Shown here piece after piece: positions 34,752 through 45,950 of a stretch of DNA of 64,000 nt (position 1 is the first letter of the stretch; each line of letters begins with the position of its first letter). The position numbers and the translations under genes were made by a program. The stretch spans positions 29,257 through 93,256 of the forward strand of contig NZ_FCOM02000031.1 of the NCBI RefSeq assembly GCF_001544695.2. The letters are read 5' to 3'. The notes below the pieces were generated by a model that was not told the origin of the DNA, made no database searches, and saw nothing but the letters and a program-made list of their open reading frames with translations. Source of the stretch: Caballeronia arvi (GTDB taxonomy: Bacteria > Pseudomonadota > Gammaproteobacteria > Burkholderiales > Burkholderiaceae).

Positions 34752-35342
34752 ATGCTGAAAAAGCTGTTGATGCTGTGCCTGGCGTTCATGGTGTCGATCG
34801 GCGTCGCGTTTGCCGCGGTCGATGTCAATACCGCCGATCAAGCCGCGCTGGAATCGGTCAAAGGTCTGGGGCCGGTGAAGTCGAAAGCGATCATCGACGA
34901 GCGCACGAAGAACGGTCCGTTCAAGGACGCCGACGATCTCGCGACCCGCGTCAAAGGCCTGGGCACCAAGTCCGTTGCGAACCTGGAGCAGAACGGCCTG
35001 ACAGTCGGCGGCTCGTCACTACCGCCGACGGGCAAGCCGTCCAAGCCCACGACGACGCAAGGCGGCAGCGCCGCGCCGAACTCGACGGTCAAATCTTCGA
35101 CAGCGGCCACCGCCGCGACCTCGCCCGCGGCCACGACGGCGCAGACGCCGGCCGCGACACCCACCGCGCCTGCCACGCCTGCATCGGGCACGAAGGCATC
35201 GAAGAAATCGAAGAAGGAAAGCGCAGCAGCGACGACGACGGCGACTGCATCGAGCCCCGCAGCCGCGAGCGACGCGAAACCCGCCAAATCGAAGCGCACC
35301 AAGAAAGACAAGGCCGCCAGCGCCGCGGCCGCCAGTCAGTGA
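34752..35342 (+). CDS. ComEA-like helix-hairpin-helix protein with basic Ala-rich tail
   Basis: A 196-residue exported protein. Signal peptide MLKKLLMLCLAFMVSIGVAFA is followed by a ComEA-type tandem HhH domain (residues 22-85: VDVNTADQAALESVKGLGPVKSKAIIDER, and KGLGTKSVANLEQNGLTV). The last 100 residues are low-complexity Ala/Thr/Ser, ending in lysine clusters (SKKSKKE, SKRTKKDK) that resemble histone H1-like tails. ComEA binds incoming DNA during natural transformation. The tail is not part of ComEA, so a periplasmic DNA-binding role is only inferred. The clean ATG lies after CTGGAGTG. Confidence 0.85.
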   Translation: MLKKLLMLCLAFMVSIGVAFAAVDVNTADQAALESVKGLGPVKSKAIIDERTKNGPFKDADDLATRVKGLGTKSVANLEQNGLTVGGSSLPPTGKPSKPTTTQGGSAAPNSTVKSSTAATAATSPAATTAQTPAATPTAPATPASGTKASKKSKKESAAATTTATASSPAAASDAKPAKSKRTKKDKAASAAAASQ

Positions 35343-35495
35343 TTCTTCGGGGAACCTTATCGAAGGGACATTGCCTTCGCAGGATCATCGTCGAACGGCC
35401 GCTCGCGGCCGATGCCCGCACCGCCGCTCCTTCACTCCATCCGGATGCGGCGGCGCGAGCGAACCCACCCCGTAACCTTTCGTAGTGAGACCGCC

Positions 35496-35954
35496 ATGAG
35501 CCTACTCGATATCCTCGCTTCCTCCCTCGGCAATTCGTCGCAACAAGGCGGGCAACCTGCCCAGTCCGGCCAGGCCGCGCTGATCGCGGTGGCGATGCAA
35601 TTCATCAACAGCCAGCCGGGCGGCATCATGGGTCTGATCCAGCGCTTTCAGCAGCATGGCGCGGGCGATGTCGTCCAGTCGTGGATCGGCACCGGCGAGA
35701 ACAAGCCCATCAGCCCCGGCACGCTCACGAACGTGCTCGGTGAAGACAATGTCGGCGCGCTCGCGCAGAAGGCCGGCGTCTCGGGCGATCAACTCTCGGG
35801 CATGCTGGCGGCGGTGCTGCCGCATATCGTCGATCGCGCGACGCCGAACGGCGAAGTGCCGCCCGAAGGCCAGCTCGATCTGACCGGCGTGCTCGGTTCG
35901 CTCGGCGGCCTCGCGGGTCTCTTCGGCAAGAGCGAAGAGCCGAAGCAGGGTTAA
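35496..35954 (+). CDS. YidB-like DUF937 protein
   Basis: A 152-residue protein of the YidB/DUF937 family. It has MSLLDILASSLG at the start, a Gly/Gln-rich segment, then GGIMGLIQRFQQHGAGDVVQSWIGTGENKPISPGTL, the family core. YidB function is not established. The start at 35496 is set by family similarity; the frame opens at 35412. It stands alone between the ComEA-like gene and convergent clpB. Confidence 0.9.
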   Translation: MSLLDILASSLGNSSQQGGQPAQSGQAALIAVAMQFINSQPGGIMGLIQRFQQHGAGDVVQSWIGTGENKPISPGTLTNVLGEDNVGALAQKAGVSGDQLSGMLAAVLPHIVDRATPNGEVPPEGQLDLTGVLGSLGGLAGLFGKSEEPKQG

Positions 35955-35977
35955 GCGCGTTTTTCCGTTTTCGTTGG

Positions 35978-36012
35978 AAAGCCCCGCAGGCTGTGCGCCG
36001 CGCGGGGCTTTT
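35978..36012 (+). terminator. Rho-independent terminator after the YidB-like gene
   Basis: AAAGCCCCGC (35978-35987) pairs with GCGGGGCTTT (36002-36011), with a 14-nt loop and a short T-run, 24 bp after the stop codon. Confidence 0.8.
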
Positions 36013-36049
36013 GCTTTTGGGGCGGCGAGCTTGCGCCGCGAAACGGCAA

Positions 36050-36082
36050 CAAAAAAGGCAACGGATCGCTCCGTTGCCTTTC
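36050..36082 (-). terminator. Rho-independent terminator after clpB
   Basis: GGCAACGGA-TCGC-TCCGTTGCC (9-bp stem) reads into T6 on the minus strand, about 45 bp beyond the clpB stop. A short T-run on the plus strand gives weaker activity in the other direction. Confidence 0.9.
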
Positions 36083-36125
36083 CGATCGAACCGCCGCCCG
36101 GCGTACCGGGCGGCAGCACCGCGCC

Positions 36126-38723
<2,598 letters not shown>

Positions 38724-38753
38724 TTTTCGAAGCTCCAATTCTGAATACGATCA

Positions 38754-38781
38754 AAATGAGGCGCTTTTTGTCACTTTCAAG
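38754..38781 (-). promoter_or_regulatory. Heat-shock (sigma-32) promoter of clpB
   Basis: Read on the minus strand, CTTGAAA (complement of 38775-38781) is separated by 13 bp from CCTCATTT (complement of 38754-38761). This matches the RpoH consensus CTTGAAA-N(11-16)-CCCCATnT with a single difference in the -10. Confidence 0.88.
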
Positions 38782-38860
38782 CACTGTTTAGCTCGATAAG
38801 TGCATTTTTTGCTCTTCGACAATCATGGGCGCGGCCGCGCCGGAGACGAGATCGATCCGA

Positions 38861-39355
38861 TCAGGAAGGCGCGCCGTCGGGCGCTAAAGCGTCCGCCGGA
38901 ACCCGCGCGATAGTTGCGATGCCCAGCAGCGCCGCGAGCTCGTTCGCCGGGTGCGCGAGCTCGCGGACCGTGTGCTTGTCGAGTTCGGCGAGAAACGCGT
39001 CGCGCGCGGCCGCAAGCACGCCGCGCAAGCGGCAGTGCGGCTGAATCACGCAGCGCTGCGTCGCGCTGTCCCGCTCCACGAAGCAGCCGACGATCGCAAA
39101 GTCGCTCTCGGTCTTGCGCACGATCTCGCCGATCGTGAGGTCGCTCGAACGCGCCGAGAGCCGCAGGCCACCGTTGCGCCCGCGCACCGTCTCGACCCAG
39201 CCGAGCTCGCCCAACTGCTGGACGATCTTCATCAAATGATTCTTCGAAATGCCGTAGGCGTCCGAGATTTCCTGGATCGTCGAGAGGCCGGAAGGCCGGA
39301 CGGAGAGATACAGCAGAACGCGCAGCGCGTAGTCGGTGTAGTCGGTGAGTCGCAT
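38861..39355 (-). CDS. nsrR: Rrf2-family nitric-oxide-sensing repressor NsrR
   Basis: A 164-residue regulator. An N-terminal winged helix (MRLTDYTDYALRVLLYLSV; ISKNHLMKIVQQLGELGWVETVRGRNGGLRL) is followed by the cysteine cluster C91, C102 and C108 (CFVERDSATQRCVIQPHC) that would hold the NO-sensitive iron-sulfur cluster. These features point to NsrR rather than IscR. It is divergent from a truncated haemoglobin gene, a logical NO-detoxification target. The last 15 residues are not conserved. Confidence 0.92.
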   Translation of the reverse strand: MRLTDYTDYALRVLLYLSVRPSGLSTIQEISDAYGISKNHLMKIVQQLGELGWVETVRGRNGGLRLSARSSDLTIGEIVRKTESDFAIVGCFVERDSATQRCVIQPHCRLRGVLAAARDAFLAELDKHTVRELAHPANELAALLGIATIARVPADALAPDGAPS

Positions 39356-39698
39356 GGTGTCGCGCGATTGGAATTAGGAGGTTAAGCGCCTTGGCGCCTC
39401 GGCGCATCGACGAAAAGCGGAACAACGAGAATGACCCGGACGGAAGCGGCGTCATGTCGCGCCGCTCCGAAAGTCCGCGCGGCGGCAAGGGAGATGACTT
39501 TCGCCCGACCGCCCGAGGGCTAATATCCGCACGCGGGCTGGCAGAATGGAGCCGGTACGGCGTCCGCCCAGTTCGCAAAAGCAGTAGCGGGGGAAGCCTC
39601 GCGCGGGTAACCGCCATTGTGCTTCATATCGCCGCCTTTCGTCAGTAAAACACCGGCCGGCGGTTCGAACCGCCGACCGACCGCACTGCAGCATTGCC
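39356..39698. promoter_or_regulatory. Divergent nsrR-globin control region with 18-bp palindrome
   Basis: A 343-bp region without a gene. The perfect palindrome CGGCGGTTCGAACCGCCG spans 39658-39675, 23 bp before the globin ATG. I do not find a clear copy of the AT-rich NsrR consensus (AAGATGYATTT repeats). The palindrome could be an operator or a stem in the globin leader. Confidence 0.5.
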
Positions 39699-40241
39699 AT
39701 GAACTCAGATCGACAGCCCGCCGCGACCGCGCGGGAACGCGAACCCAACGAGGCCAACGTCCGCGCGCTGGTCGAGGCCTTCTATCGCCGGGTCGACGAC
39801 GATCCGCTCCTCGGCCCGATCTTTTCCCGCGCGCTGACGGGCCGCTGGGACGACCATCTCGCGAAGATGACCACGTTCTGGTCGAGTCTCGTGCTCGGGT
39901 CGAAGCAATATCGGGGGAACGTGCAGGAGGCGCATCGGCCGATCGACGATATCGAGCCGCGCCATTTCGCGCGCTGGCTGTCGCTCTTTCTGAACACGGT
40001 GGAAGCGCGCTACGAGCCCGCCGCCGCCGTGCAGTTCATGGAGCCCGCGCTGCGCATCGCGCAGAGCCTGCAGCTCAGCAAGTTCGGCTGGGATTACCAG
40101 ATTCCCGTCGAGCAGCAGGAATTGCTTGCGGCGCTCAAGCGCCAGCGCACGGGCGGAGCGCCCGAACCGCGCTTTCCCGAACGGCCGGACGCTGAGCCAT
40201 TTCCGGCGAAGTTCGTCGGCAAATCGGCCGACGATCAATAG
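39699..40241 (+). CDS. Group III truncated haemoglobin
   Basis: A 180-residue small globin. ALVEAFYRRVDDDPLLGPIF, FWSSLVLGSKQYRGN and HFARWLSLF are the group III (HbP) signatures, with proximal histidine H89. The N-terminal 15 and C-terminal 35 residues extend the usual roughly 130-residue core. Such globins bind O2 and NO and may detoxify NO. The divergent nsrR gene supports regulation by NO. The stop lies only 6 bp from the convergent moaE stop, with no terminator between. Confidence 0.92.
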   Translation: MNSDRQPAATAREREPNEANVRALVEAFYRRVDDDPLLGPIFSRALTGRWDDHLAKMTTFWSSLVLGSKQYRGNVQEAHRPIDDIEPRHFARWLSLFLNTVEARYEPAAAVQFMEPALRIAQSLQLSKFGWDYQIPVEQQELLAALKRQRTGGAPEPRFPERPDAEPFPAKFVGKSADDQ

Positions 40242-40247
40242 CGCGCT

Positions 40248-40721
40248 TCAGGGCTTCGCGCCCTGCCAACGGGCGAGCGCCGCATCGTCGGATTCGCGGG
40301 CATCGACCCAGCGTTCGCCGGCTTCCGTCTTTTCCTTCTTCCAGAACGGCGCCTGCGTCTTCAGATAATCCATCACGAAGGCGCAGGATTCGAACGCCTC
40401 GCCGCGATGCATCGCCGTCGTCGCGACGAGCACGATCTGATCGAGCGGCTTCAGCTTTCCCACGCGATGCACGATCAGCACGTCGGAGCCGCGCCAGCGC
40501 TCGCGCGCCTGATCGGCGATCGCTTCCAGCGACTTTTCCGTCATGCCGGGATAGTGCTCGAGCTCCATCGTCTCGACGGCGCTGCCCTCGTTCAGATCGC
40601 GCACCGTGCCGACGAAGCACGCGACCGCTCCTACTTTCGGATTGTCGGCGCGCAGTGCGGCGACTTCCGCGCCGATGTCGAAATCGGCTTCCTGCACGCG
40701 GATCTTGGCGTGTGTCGACAT
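40248..40721 (-). CDS. moaE: Molybdopterin synthase catalytic subunit MoaE
   Basis: A 157-residue subunit that, with thiocarboxylated MoaD, inserts sulfur into precursor Z. VGAVACFVGTVRDLNEG, LEHYPGMTEKSL, IVHRVGKLKPLD and the C-terminal KTQAPFWKKE with the active-site lysines are canonical. It lies 3 bp after moaD in a moeA-moaD-moaE unit. Confidence 0.97.
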   Translation of the reverse strand: MSTHAKIRVQEADFDIGAEVAALRADNPKVGAVACFVGTVRDLNEGSAVETMELEHYPGMTEKSLEAIADQARERWRGSDVLIVHRVGKLKPLDQIVLVATTAMHRGEAFESCAFVMDYLKTQAPFWKKEKTEAGERWVDARESDDAALARWQGAKP

Positions 40722-40724
40722 CGC

Positions 40725-40982
40725 TCAGCCACCCGTGACCGGCGGAAAGAACGCGACCTCGCACCCTTCCGTGATGCGCTGCGACGGTTGCGTCATCACA
40801 TGATTGCAGGCCATGCGCAGCGCGCGGCCCTCGGCCAGCGCCTCTGCCCAAACGCCGCCGCGCATGCGCAGCCACGCGCGCACGTCGCCGACGTTGACCA
40901 CCGTGTCCGGCACCGTAACGGTCTCGTTAGCGACGCCCAAAGCCTCGCGCACGCTCGCAAAAAACCTCAGATCGATCTTCAT
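40725..40982 (-). CDS. moaD: Molybdopterin synthase sulfur carrier subunit MoaD
   Basis: An 85-residue ubiquitin-fold protein ending in the diglycine FFPPVTGG, where MoeB/MoaE chemistry places the thiocarboxylate. MKIDLRFFASVREALG is the typical start. It lies 4 bp after the moeA stop. Confidence 0.96.
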   Translation of the reverse strand: MKIDLRFFASVREALGVANETVTVPDTVVNVGDVRAWLRMRGGVWAEALAEGRALRMACNHVMTQPSQRITEGCEVAFFPPVTGG

Positions 40983-40986
40983 TTCG

Positions 40987-42270
40987 CTACCGCATCAGTT
41001 CTGAAAAGGGGATGAAGCGCACGATTTCGCCTTCGCTTATCGCGTGATTCGGTGGATTGTCGATGAGACCGTCGCCCCAGACGGTCGATGTCAGCACGGC
41101 CGAGCTCTGATTCTCGAACAGATCGAGCCCGCCCGACTCGTTCACGCGCGCGCGCAGGAATTCGTTGCGGCGATCGCCCTTCTTCTGGCTGAAGTCGGCG
41201 CGCATCGAATAGACGCGCGGCGCGACGTTCCCGCCACCGGCGAGACGCAGCAGAAACGGCCGCACGAACAGCAGGAACGTGCAGAAGCTCGAAACCGGAT
41301 TGCCGGGCAAACCGATGAAATACGCGTCGCTGCCCTCACCCTCGCGCTCGGCCGAATCCGTGCCCCGCCGCACCGCGCCGAACGCGAGCGGCTTGCCCGG
41401 CTTCATCGCGATCTGCCACATCGAAATGCGTCCCTCGGCTTCCACCGCCGGTTTCACGTGATCTTCCTCGCCGACCGACACGCCGCCGCACGTCAAAATC
41501 AGATCGTGATCGATGGCCGCGCGCCGCAGCGTCTCGCGCGTCGCATCCCGCCGATCCGGCACGATGCCGAGATCCGTCACGTCGCAGCCGAGCTTCGCGA
41601 GCAGCGCGCTGAGCGTGAAGCGGTTGGAGTTGTAGATCGCGCCGGGTTCGAGCGGCTCGCCGGGCATGCGCAGCTCGTCGCCGGTGAAGAAGATCGCGAC
41701 GCGCACTTTACGCACGACATCCAGTTGCGCGCACCCGACCGACGCCGCGAGCCCGAGCGCCTGCGGCGTGAGGCGCGTGCCCGCGGGCAGGATGACCGAA
41801 TCGCGCCGGATGTCCGCGCCCTGCTGCGTGATCCATTCGCCCGCGGCCGGCGTCTGCGCGAACGCGACGCGCCCGTCGTCCGAAACCTGCGCCATTTCCT
41901 GCATCACGACCGTGTCCGCGCCGGGCGGCACGGTTGCGCCCGTAAAAATGCGCGCGGCCGTGCCCGCCGCAAGCGGCTTGGCCGCGTGGCCCGCCGGAAT
42001 GCGCTGCGACACCGGCAACGCGACGGGCGCGCTTTCGCTCGCGCCGGCGAGATCGGCGGCGCGGACCGCATAGCCGTCCATCGAGCTGGTGTGCATCGGC
42101 GGGACGTCGAGCGGCGAGGTGACGTCGGCGGCGAGCACGCGATTTTGTGCGTCGAGCGTCGCGACGCGCTCGCGCCCGTCCACCCGGCGCGCGGCGTCGA
42201 GCAGACGGCTGAGCGCTTCGGCAGTGGCGAGCATCGGAGGACGGCTGGAAGCGGTGGGCGTGGATGACAT
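40987..42270 (-). CDS. moeA: Molybdopterin molybdenumtransferase MoeA
   Basis: A 427-residue enzyme that inserts molybdate into adenylated molybdopterin. VTSPLDVPPMHTSSMDGYAVRAADL carries the conserved aspartate. RIFTGATVPPGADTVVMQE, ILTCGGVSVGEEDHVKPAVE and GLPGNPVSSFCTFLLFVRPFL match the family. The start MSSTPTASS was chosen because the frame upstream of it lacks MoeA similarity. It is the first gene of the moeA-moaD-moaE unit. Confidence 0.96.
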   Translation of the reverse strand: MSSTPTASSRPPMLATAEALSRLLDAARRVDGRERVATLDAQNRVLAADVTSPLDVPPMHTSSMDGYAVRAADLAGASESAPVALPVSQRIPAGHAAKPLAAGTAARIFTGATVPPGADTVVMQEMAQVSDDGRVAFAQTPAAGEWITQQGADIRRDSVILPAGTRLTPQALGLAASVGCAQLDVVRKVRVAIFFTGDELRMPGEPLEPGAIYNSNRFTLSALLAKLGCDVTDLGIVPDRRDATRETLRRAAIDHDLILTCGGVSVGEEDHVKPAVEAEGRISMWQIAMKPGKPLAFGAVRRGTDSAEREGEGSDAYFIGLPGNPVSSFCTFLLFVRPFLLRLAGGGNVAPRVYSMRADFSQKKGDRRNEFLRARVNESGGLDLFENQSSAVLTSTVWGDGLIDNPPNHAISEGEIVRFIPFSELMR

Positions 42271-42445
42271 GAAGTTCGCTTCGGGCGCTCGATGCGCCTC
42301 GATATGGAAAGAGCAGTGAACTATTGTAGCGAGAAGGCAGGCACTACACGGCCTACCCGATCGGGCCCGCGGGAAGCCGTCCATGCGCCTCAAAGCCGCC
42401 GCAGTGCGGTGATACACTCGCACCACACTTCCCACGTCCATTTCC

Positions 42446-42991
42446 ATGAAATTCTGCTCCCTCTGCGGCCACGAGGTCGGCCTCGCCATACCGCCCGGCG
42501 ACAACCGCGAGCGCTTCGTCTGCGATAACTGTGGCACCGTGCACTATCAGAATCCGCGCAACGTCGTAGGCACCGTGCCGGTCTGGGACGACAAGGTGCT
42601 GCTGTGCCGCCGCGCGATCGAGCCGCGTTACGGCTACTGGACGCTGCCGGCCGGCTTCATGGAAATGCAGGAGACGACGAGCGAAGGCGCCGCGCGCGAA
42701 ACGCTCGAGGAAGCGGGCGCGCGCGTTGAAATTCAAAGCCTGTTCACGCTGCTCAACGTGCCGCACGTGCATCAGGTGCATCTGTTCTATCTCGCGCGGC
42801 TGCTCGACATCGAAGTCGATCCGGGCGAGGAAAGCCTGGAAGTGAAGCTCTTCGAGGAAAGCGAGATTCCGTGGGACGAGATCGCGTTTCCGACCGTCGG
42901 CCAGACGCTGCGTTTCTACTTCGCCGACCGCGCCGCGGGCAATTTCACGCTGCATACCGGCGATATCTTCCGCACGCTGCGCGACGGCTGA
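42446..42991 (+). CDS. NUDIX hydrolase with N-terminal zinc ribbon
   Basis: A 181-residue pyrophosphohydrolase. An N-terminal CxxC-x(18)-CxxC ribbon (CSLCGHEV and CDNCGTVHY) precedes the Nudix box GFMEMQETTSEGAARETLEEAG, matching GX5EX7REUXEEXGU. This zinc-ribbon subtype includes ADP-ribose and NADH pyrophosphatase-like enzymes. The substrate is not determined. It is followed after 11 bp by aat on the same strand. Confidence 0.92.
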   Translation: MKFCSLCGHEVGLAIPPGDNRERFVCDNCGTVHYQNPRNVVGTVPVWDDKVLLCRRAIEPRYGYWTLPAGFMEMQETTSEGAARETLEEAGARVEIQSLFTLLNVPHVHQVHLFYLARLLDIEVDPGEESLEVKLFEESEIPWDEIAFPTVGQTLRFYFADRAAGNFTLHTGDIFRTLRDG

Positions 42992-43002
42992 AACTCGAGA
43001 AC

Positions 43003-43734
43003 ATGGTTCCCTGGCTCGCCGACGACGATCCGTTCCCGCCCGTCGAGCGCGCGCTCGGCGCATCGAGCGGCGCGCCGGGCTTGCTCGCCGCAAGCGCCGA
43101 TCTGCTGCCCTCGCGGCTCATCGATGCCTACGGGCGCGGCATCTTCCCGTGGTATTCGGACGGTCAACCCGTGCTCTGGTGGAGCCCCGACCCGCGCATG
43201 GTGCTTTTTCCAGCGGAGTTCAAGGTGTCGGATTCGCTGCGCAAAACCCTGAAGCGCGTCGTGCGCGAGGACGCGTGGGAAATCCGCGTCGACGACGACT
43301 TCGCCGCCGTGATGCGCGCCTGCGCCGAGACGCCGCGCAACGGCCAGCGCGGCACGTGGATCACGCCGGATATCGTCGATGCGTACACGACGCTGCATCG
43401 TGCGGGCAGCGCACACAGCATCGAAACATGGCACGACGGCGTGCGCGTGGGCGGACTTTACGGCGTGTCCTTCGGGCGCATGTTTTTCGGCGAATCGATG
43501 TTCGCGCACGAGACCGACGCGTCGAAAATCGCGCTCGCGGCGCTCGTCGGACACTTGCGCCGCCACAAAATAGAGATGATAGACTGCCAGCAGAACACGT
43601 CGCATCTGGCGTCGCTGGGCGGCCGCGAGATCGCCCGGCGCGCGTTCGTCGCACATCTCAGAAGGGCCACGGCGCAACCGGCGATCGGCTGGCGTTTCGA
43701 CAAAACCGTCCTTCTCGACGTGCTGGCACGCTGA
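43003..43734 (+). CDS. aat: Leucyl/phenylalanyl-tRNA-protein transferase
   Basis: A 243-residue enzyme that adds Leu or Phe from tRNA to proteins with N-terminal Lys or Arg, marking them for ClpAP. DAYGRGIFPWYSDGQPVLWWSPDPRMVL, ETWHDGVRVGGLYGVSFGRMFFGESMF and CQQNTSHLASLGG are family hallmarks. The start MVPWLADDDPFPP was chosen over an earlier in-frame opening inside the NUDIX gene. It is paired with bpt, the second N-degron transferase. Confidence 0.97.
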   Translation: MVPWLADDDPFPPVERALGASSGAPGLLAASADLLPSRLIDAYGRGIFPWYSDGQPVLWWSPDPRMVLFPAEFKVSDSLRKTLKRVVREDAWEIRVDDDFAAVMRACAETPRNGQRGTWITPDIVDAYTTLHRAGSAHSIETWHDGVRVGGLYGVSFGRMFFGESMFAHETDASKIALAALVGHLRRHKIEMIDCQQNTSHLASLGGREIARRAFVAHLRRATAQPAIGWRFDKTVLLDVLAR

Positions 43735-43876
43735 ACGCTACAGCCGTTTTGCCGGGCATTTTGCCAAACGCTTACGCCGATCGACCCACGAACTGCAGCC
43801 GCCGACCGCGCGCCCGAATTCAGACACGCGCGGGCCGGCCGGCAACGACGAGACGACGCCTGCGAGAGCCGCCAAC

Positions 43877-44704
43877 GTGACACATCCGAACGAGCTGCCG
43901 CTGTCACCGCTTTCCGCGCTGCAATTCTATGCAACAGCGCCCTACCCTTGCAGCTATCTGGAAGGGCGCGTCGCACGCTCGCAAGTCGCGACGCCGAGCC
44001 ATCTCATCAACTCCGACGTCTACACCGAACTCGTCAAGGCCGGCTTCCGGCGCTCGGGTGTGTTCACCTATCGCCCGTATTGCGACGGCTGCCGCGCGTG
44101 CATACCGGTGCGCGTGCCGGTCGCGCGCTTCGTGCCGAACCGGGCCCAGCGCCGCGTGTGGAAACAGCATGGCAGTCTGGTGGCGAGCGTCGCGCCGCTG
44201 CATTACGACGAAGAGCATTACGCGCTCTACATGCGCTATCAGTCCGCGCGGCACGCGGGCGGCGGCATGGACCGCGACAGCCGCGACCAGTACGAGCAGT
44301 TCCTGCTGCAAAGCCGAATCAACTCGCGCCTCGTCGAATTCCGCGAGCCGGCGCATCCGGGCCATGCCGACGAACCCGGCGAGCTGCGCATGATCAGCAT
44401 GATCGACATTCTCGGCGACGGGCTCTCGTCGGTGTACACGTTCTTCGAGCCGGACCTGCCGAAAACGAGCTACGGCACCTTCAACATCCTTTGGCAGATC
44501 GAGCAGGCGAAAAGCCTCGACTTGCCGCACGTCTATCTCGGCTACTGGATTCGCGAGAGCGAAAAGATGGCCTACAAGGCGAATTTCCGGCCGCTGGAAG
44601 GTTTGATCGACGGCCACTGGACGCTGCTCGATCCCGTGAATACGCAATCCGCCGGCACGCTGCCGATGCCTGGCCGCATCCACGGTCCGGCGCAGCCGAA
44701 ATAA
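43877..44704 (+). CDS. bpt: Aspartate/glutamate leucyltransferase (Bpt)
   Basis: A 275-residue GNAT-fold transferase that adds Leu to proteins with N-terminal Asp or Glu. CSYLEGRVARSQVATP, SGVFTYRPYCDGCRACIPVRVPV, GTFNILWQIEQAKSLDLPHVYLGYWI and MAYKANFRPLE match the bacterial ATE/Bpt family. With aat it forms a complete bacterial N-degron tagging pair. The aat stop lies 142 bp upstream. Confidence 0.96.
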   Translation: MTHPNELPLSPLSALQFYATAPYPCSYLEGRVARSQVATPSHLINSDVYTELVKAGFRRSGVFTYRPYCDGCRACIPVRVPVARFVPNRAQRRVWKQHGSLVASVAPLHYDEEHYALYMRYQSARHAGGGMDRDSRDQYEQFLLQSRINSRLVEFREPAHPGHADEPGELRMISMIDILGDGLSSVYTFFEPDLPKTSYGTFNILWQIEQAKSLDLPHVYLGYWIRESEKMAYKANFRPLEGLIDGHWTLLDPVNTQSAGTLPMPGRIHGPAQPK

Positions 44705-44813
44705 CGCCAGAAATAACGCCCGAAGCGGAAAGCCAGACCGGCCCGACCGGCACTTCGTCCAAAGCCGCTAAAATGGCGGTCTTAAAAAAATCGCCGTCAC
44801 CGGCTCTCACTTC

Positions 44814-45836
44814 GTGTTCAGTTCCCTCTACCCGCTCGCGCGTTCGCATCTCTTCAAGATGGACGCGGAAGACGCTCATCACCTGACGCTGCGCATGCTG
44901 TCCGCGGCCGGCCGCACCGGACTCGCCGGCGTGCTCGCCGAACGCGGCCCCGATTCGCCCCGCACCGTCATGGGCCTTACGTTCCGCAATCCGGTCGGGC
45001 TCGCGGCGGGCCTCGACAAGGACGGCGCGTGCATCGACGGGCTCGCCGCGCTCGGCTTCGGCTTCATCGAAGTCGGCACCGTGACGCCGCGCGCGCAAGA
45101 CGGCAATCCGCGTCCGCGCATCTTCCGGCTGCCCGACGCCAACGCGCTCATCAACCGGATGGGCTTCAACAATCGCGGCGTCGACCAGTTCGTCGCCAAC
45201 GTGAAGGCCGCGCACTATCGCGGCGTGCTGGGGCTGAACATCGGCAAGAACGCGGATACGCCGATCGAGCGCGCCGCCGACGACTATCTCTACTGTCTCG
45301 AGCGCGTCTATCCGTTCGCGAGCTACGTGACGATCAATATTTCGTCGCCGAACACGAAGAATCTGCGGCAGCTGCAAGGCGCGGGCGAGCTCGATGCGCT
45401 CCTCGGCGCGCTGAAAGAAAAGCAGCAGCGTCTGTCCGATCTGCACGGCAAGCTCGTGCCGCTCGCACTGAAGATCGCGCCCGATCTCGACGACGAGCAG
45501 ATCAAGTCGATCGCGGGCACACTGCTGGCTCACAAGATCGACGGCGTCATCGCGACGAACACGACGCTTTCGCGCACAGCCGTGACCGGCATGAAGCACG
45601 GCGACGAGGCCGGAGGGCTGTCGGGCCGTCCGGTATTCGATGCGTCGAACGAAGTAATCCGCAAGCTGCGCGCGGAAGTCGGCGCCGACCTGCCGATCAT
45701 CGGCGTGGGCGGGATTTTCTCGGGCGCGGATGCGCGCGCGAAGCTCGCGGCGGGCGCATCGCTCGTGCAGATCTACACGGGGTTGATCTATCGCGGTCCC
45801 GCGCTCGTGAAAGAGTGCGTCGAAGCGCTCGCGTGA
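44814..45836 (+). CDS. pyrD: Dihydroorotate dehydrogenase (quinone), class 2
   Basis: A 340-residue FMN enzyme that oxidises dihydroorotate with membrane quinone in pyrimidine synthesis. The N-terminal amphipathic region MFSSLYPLARSHLFKMDAEDAHHLT, NPVGLAAGLDKDG, NRMGFNNRG, INISSPNTK with the catalytic serine, and GVGGIFSGADARAKL are typical. The start is GTG at 44814. It follows bpt by 109 bp. Confidence 0.98.
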   Translation: MFSSLYPLARSHLFKMDAEDAHHLTLRMLSAAGRTGLAGVLAERGPDSPRTVMGLTFRNPVGLAAGLDKDGACIDGLAALGFGFIEVGTVTPRAQDGNPRPRIFRLPDANALINRMGFNNRGVDQFVANVKAAHYRGVLGLNIGKNADTPIERAADDYLYCLERVYPFASYVTINISSPNTKNLRQLQGAGELDALLGALKEKQQRLSDLHGKLVPLALKIAPDLDDEQIKSIAGTLLAHKIDGVIATNTTLSRTAVTGMKHGDEAGGLSGRPVFDASNEVIRKLRAEVGADLPIIGVGGIFSGADARAKLAAGASLVQIYTGLIYRGPALVKECVEALA

Positions 45837-45950
45837 TTCGTCGAACCCGCATATAGACATAAGCAAACGGTATTACAAGGCGATTGCATTTTCACTATGA
45901 TCGCCGCATCTGAAGAAAGACGCTGTCGTCATCAAGAGGAGAACAACACG

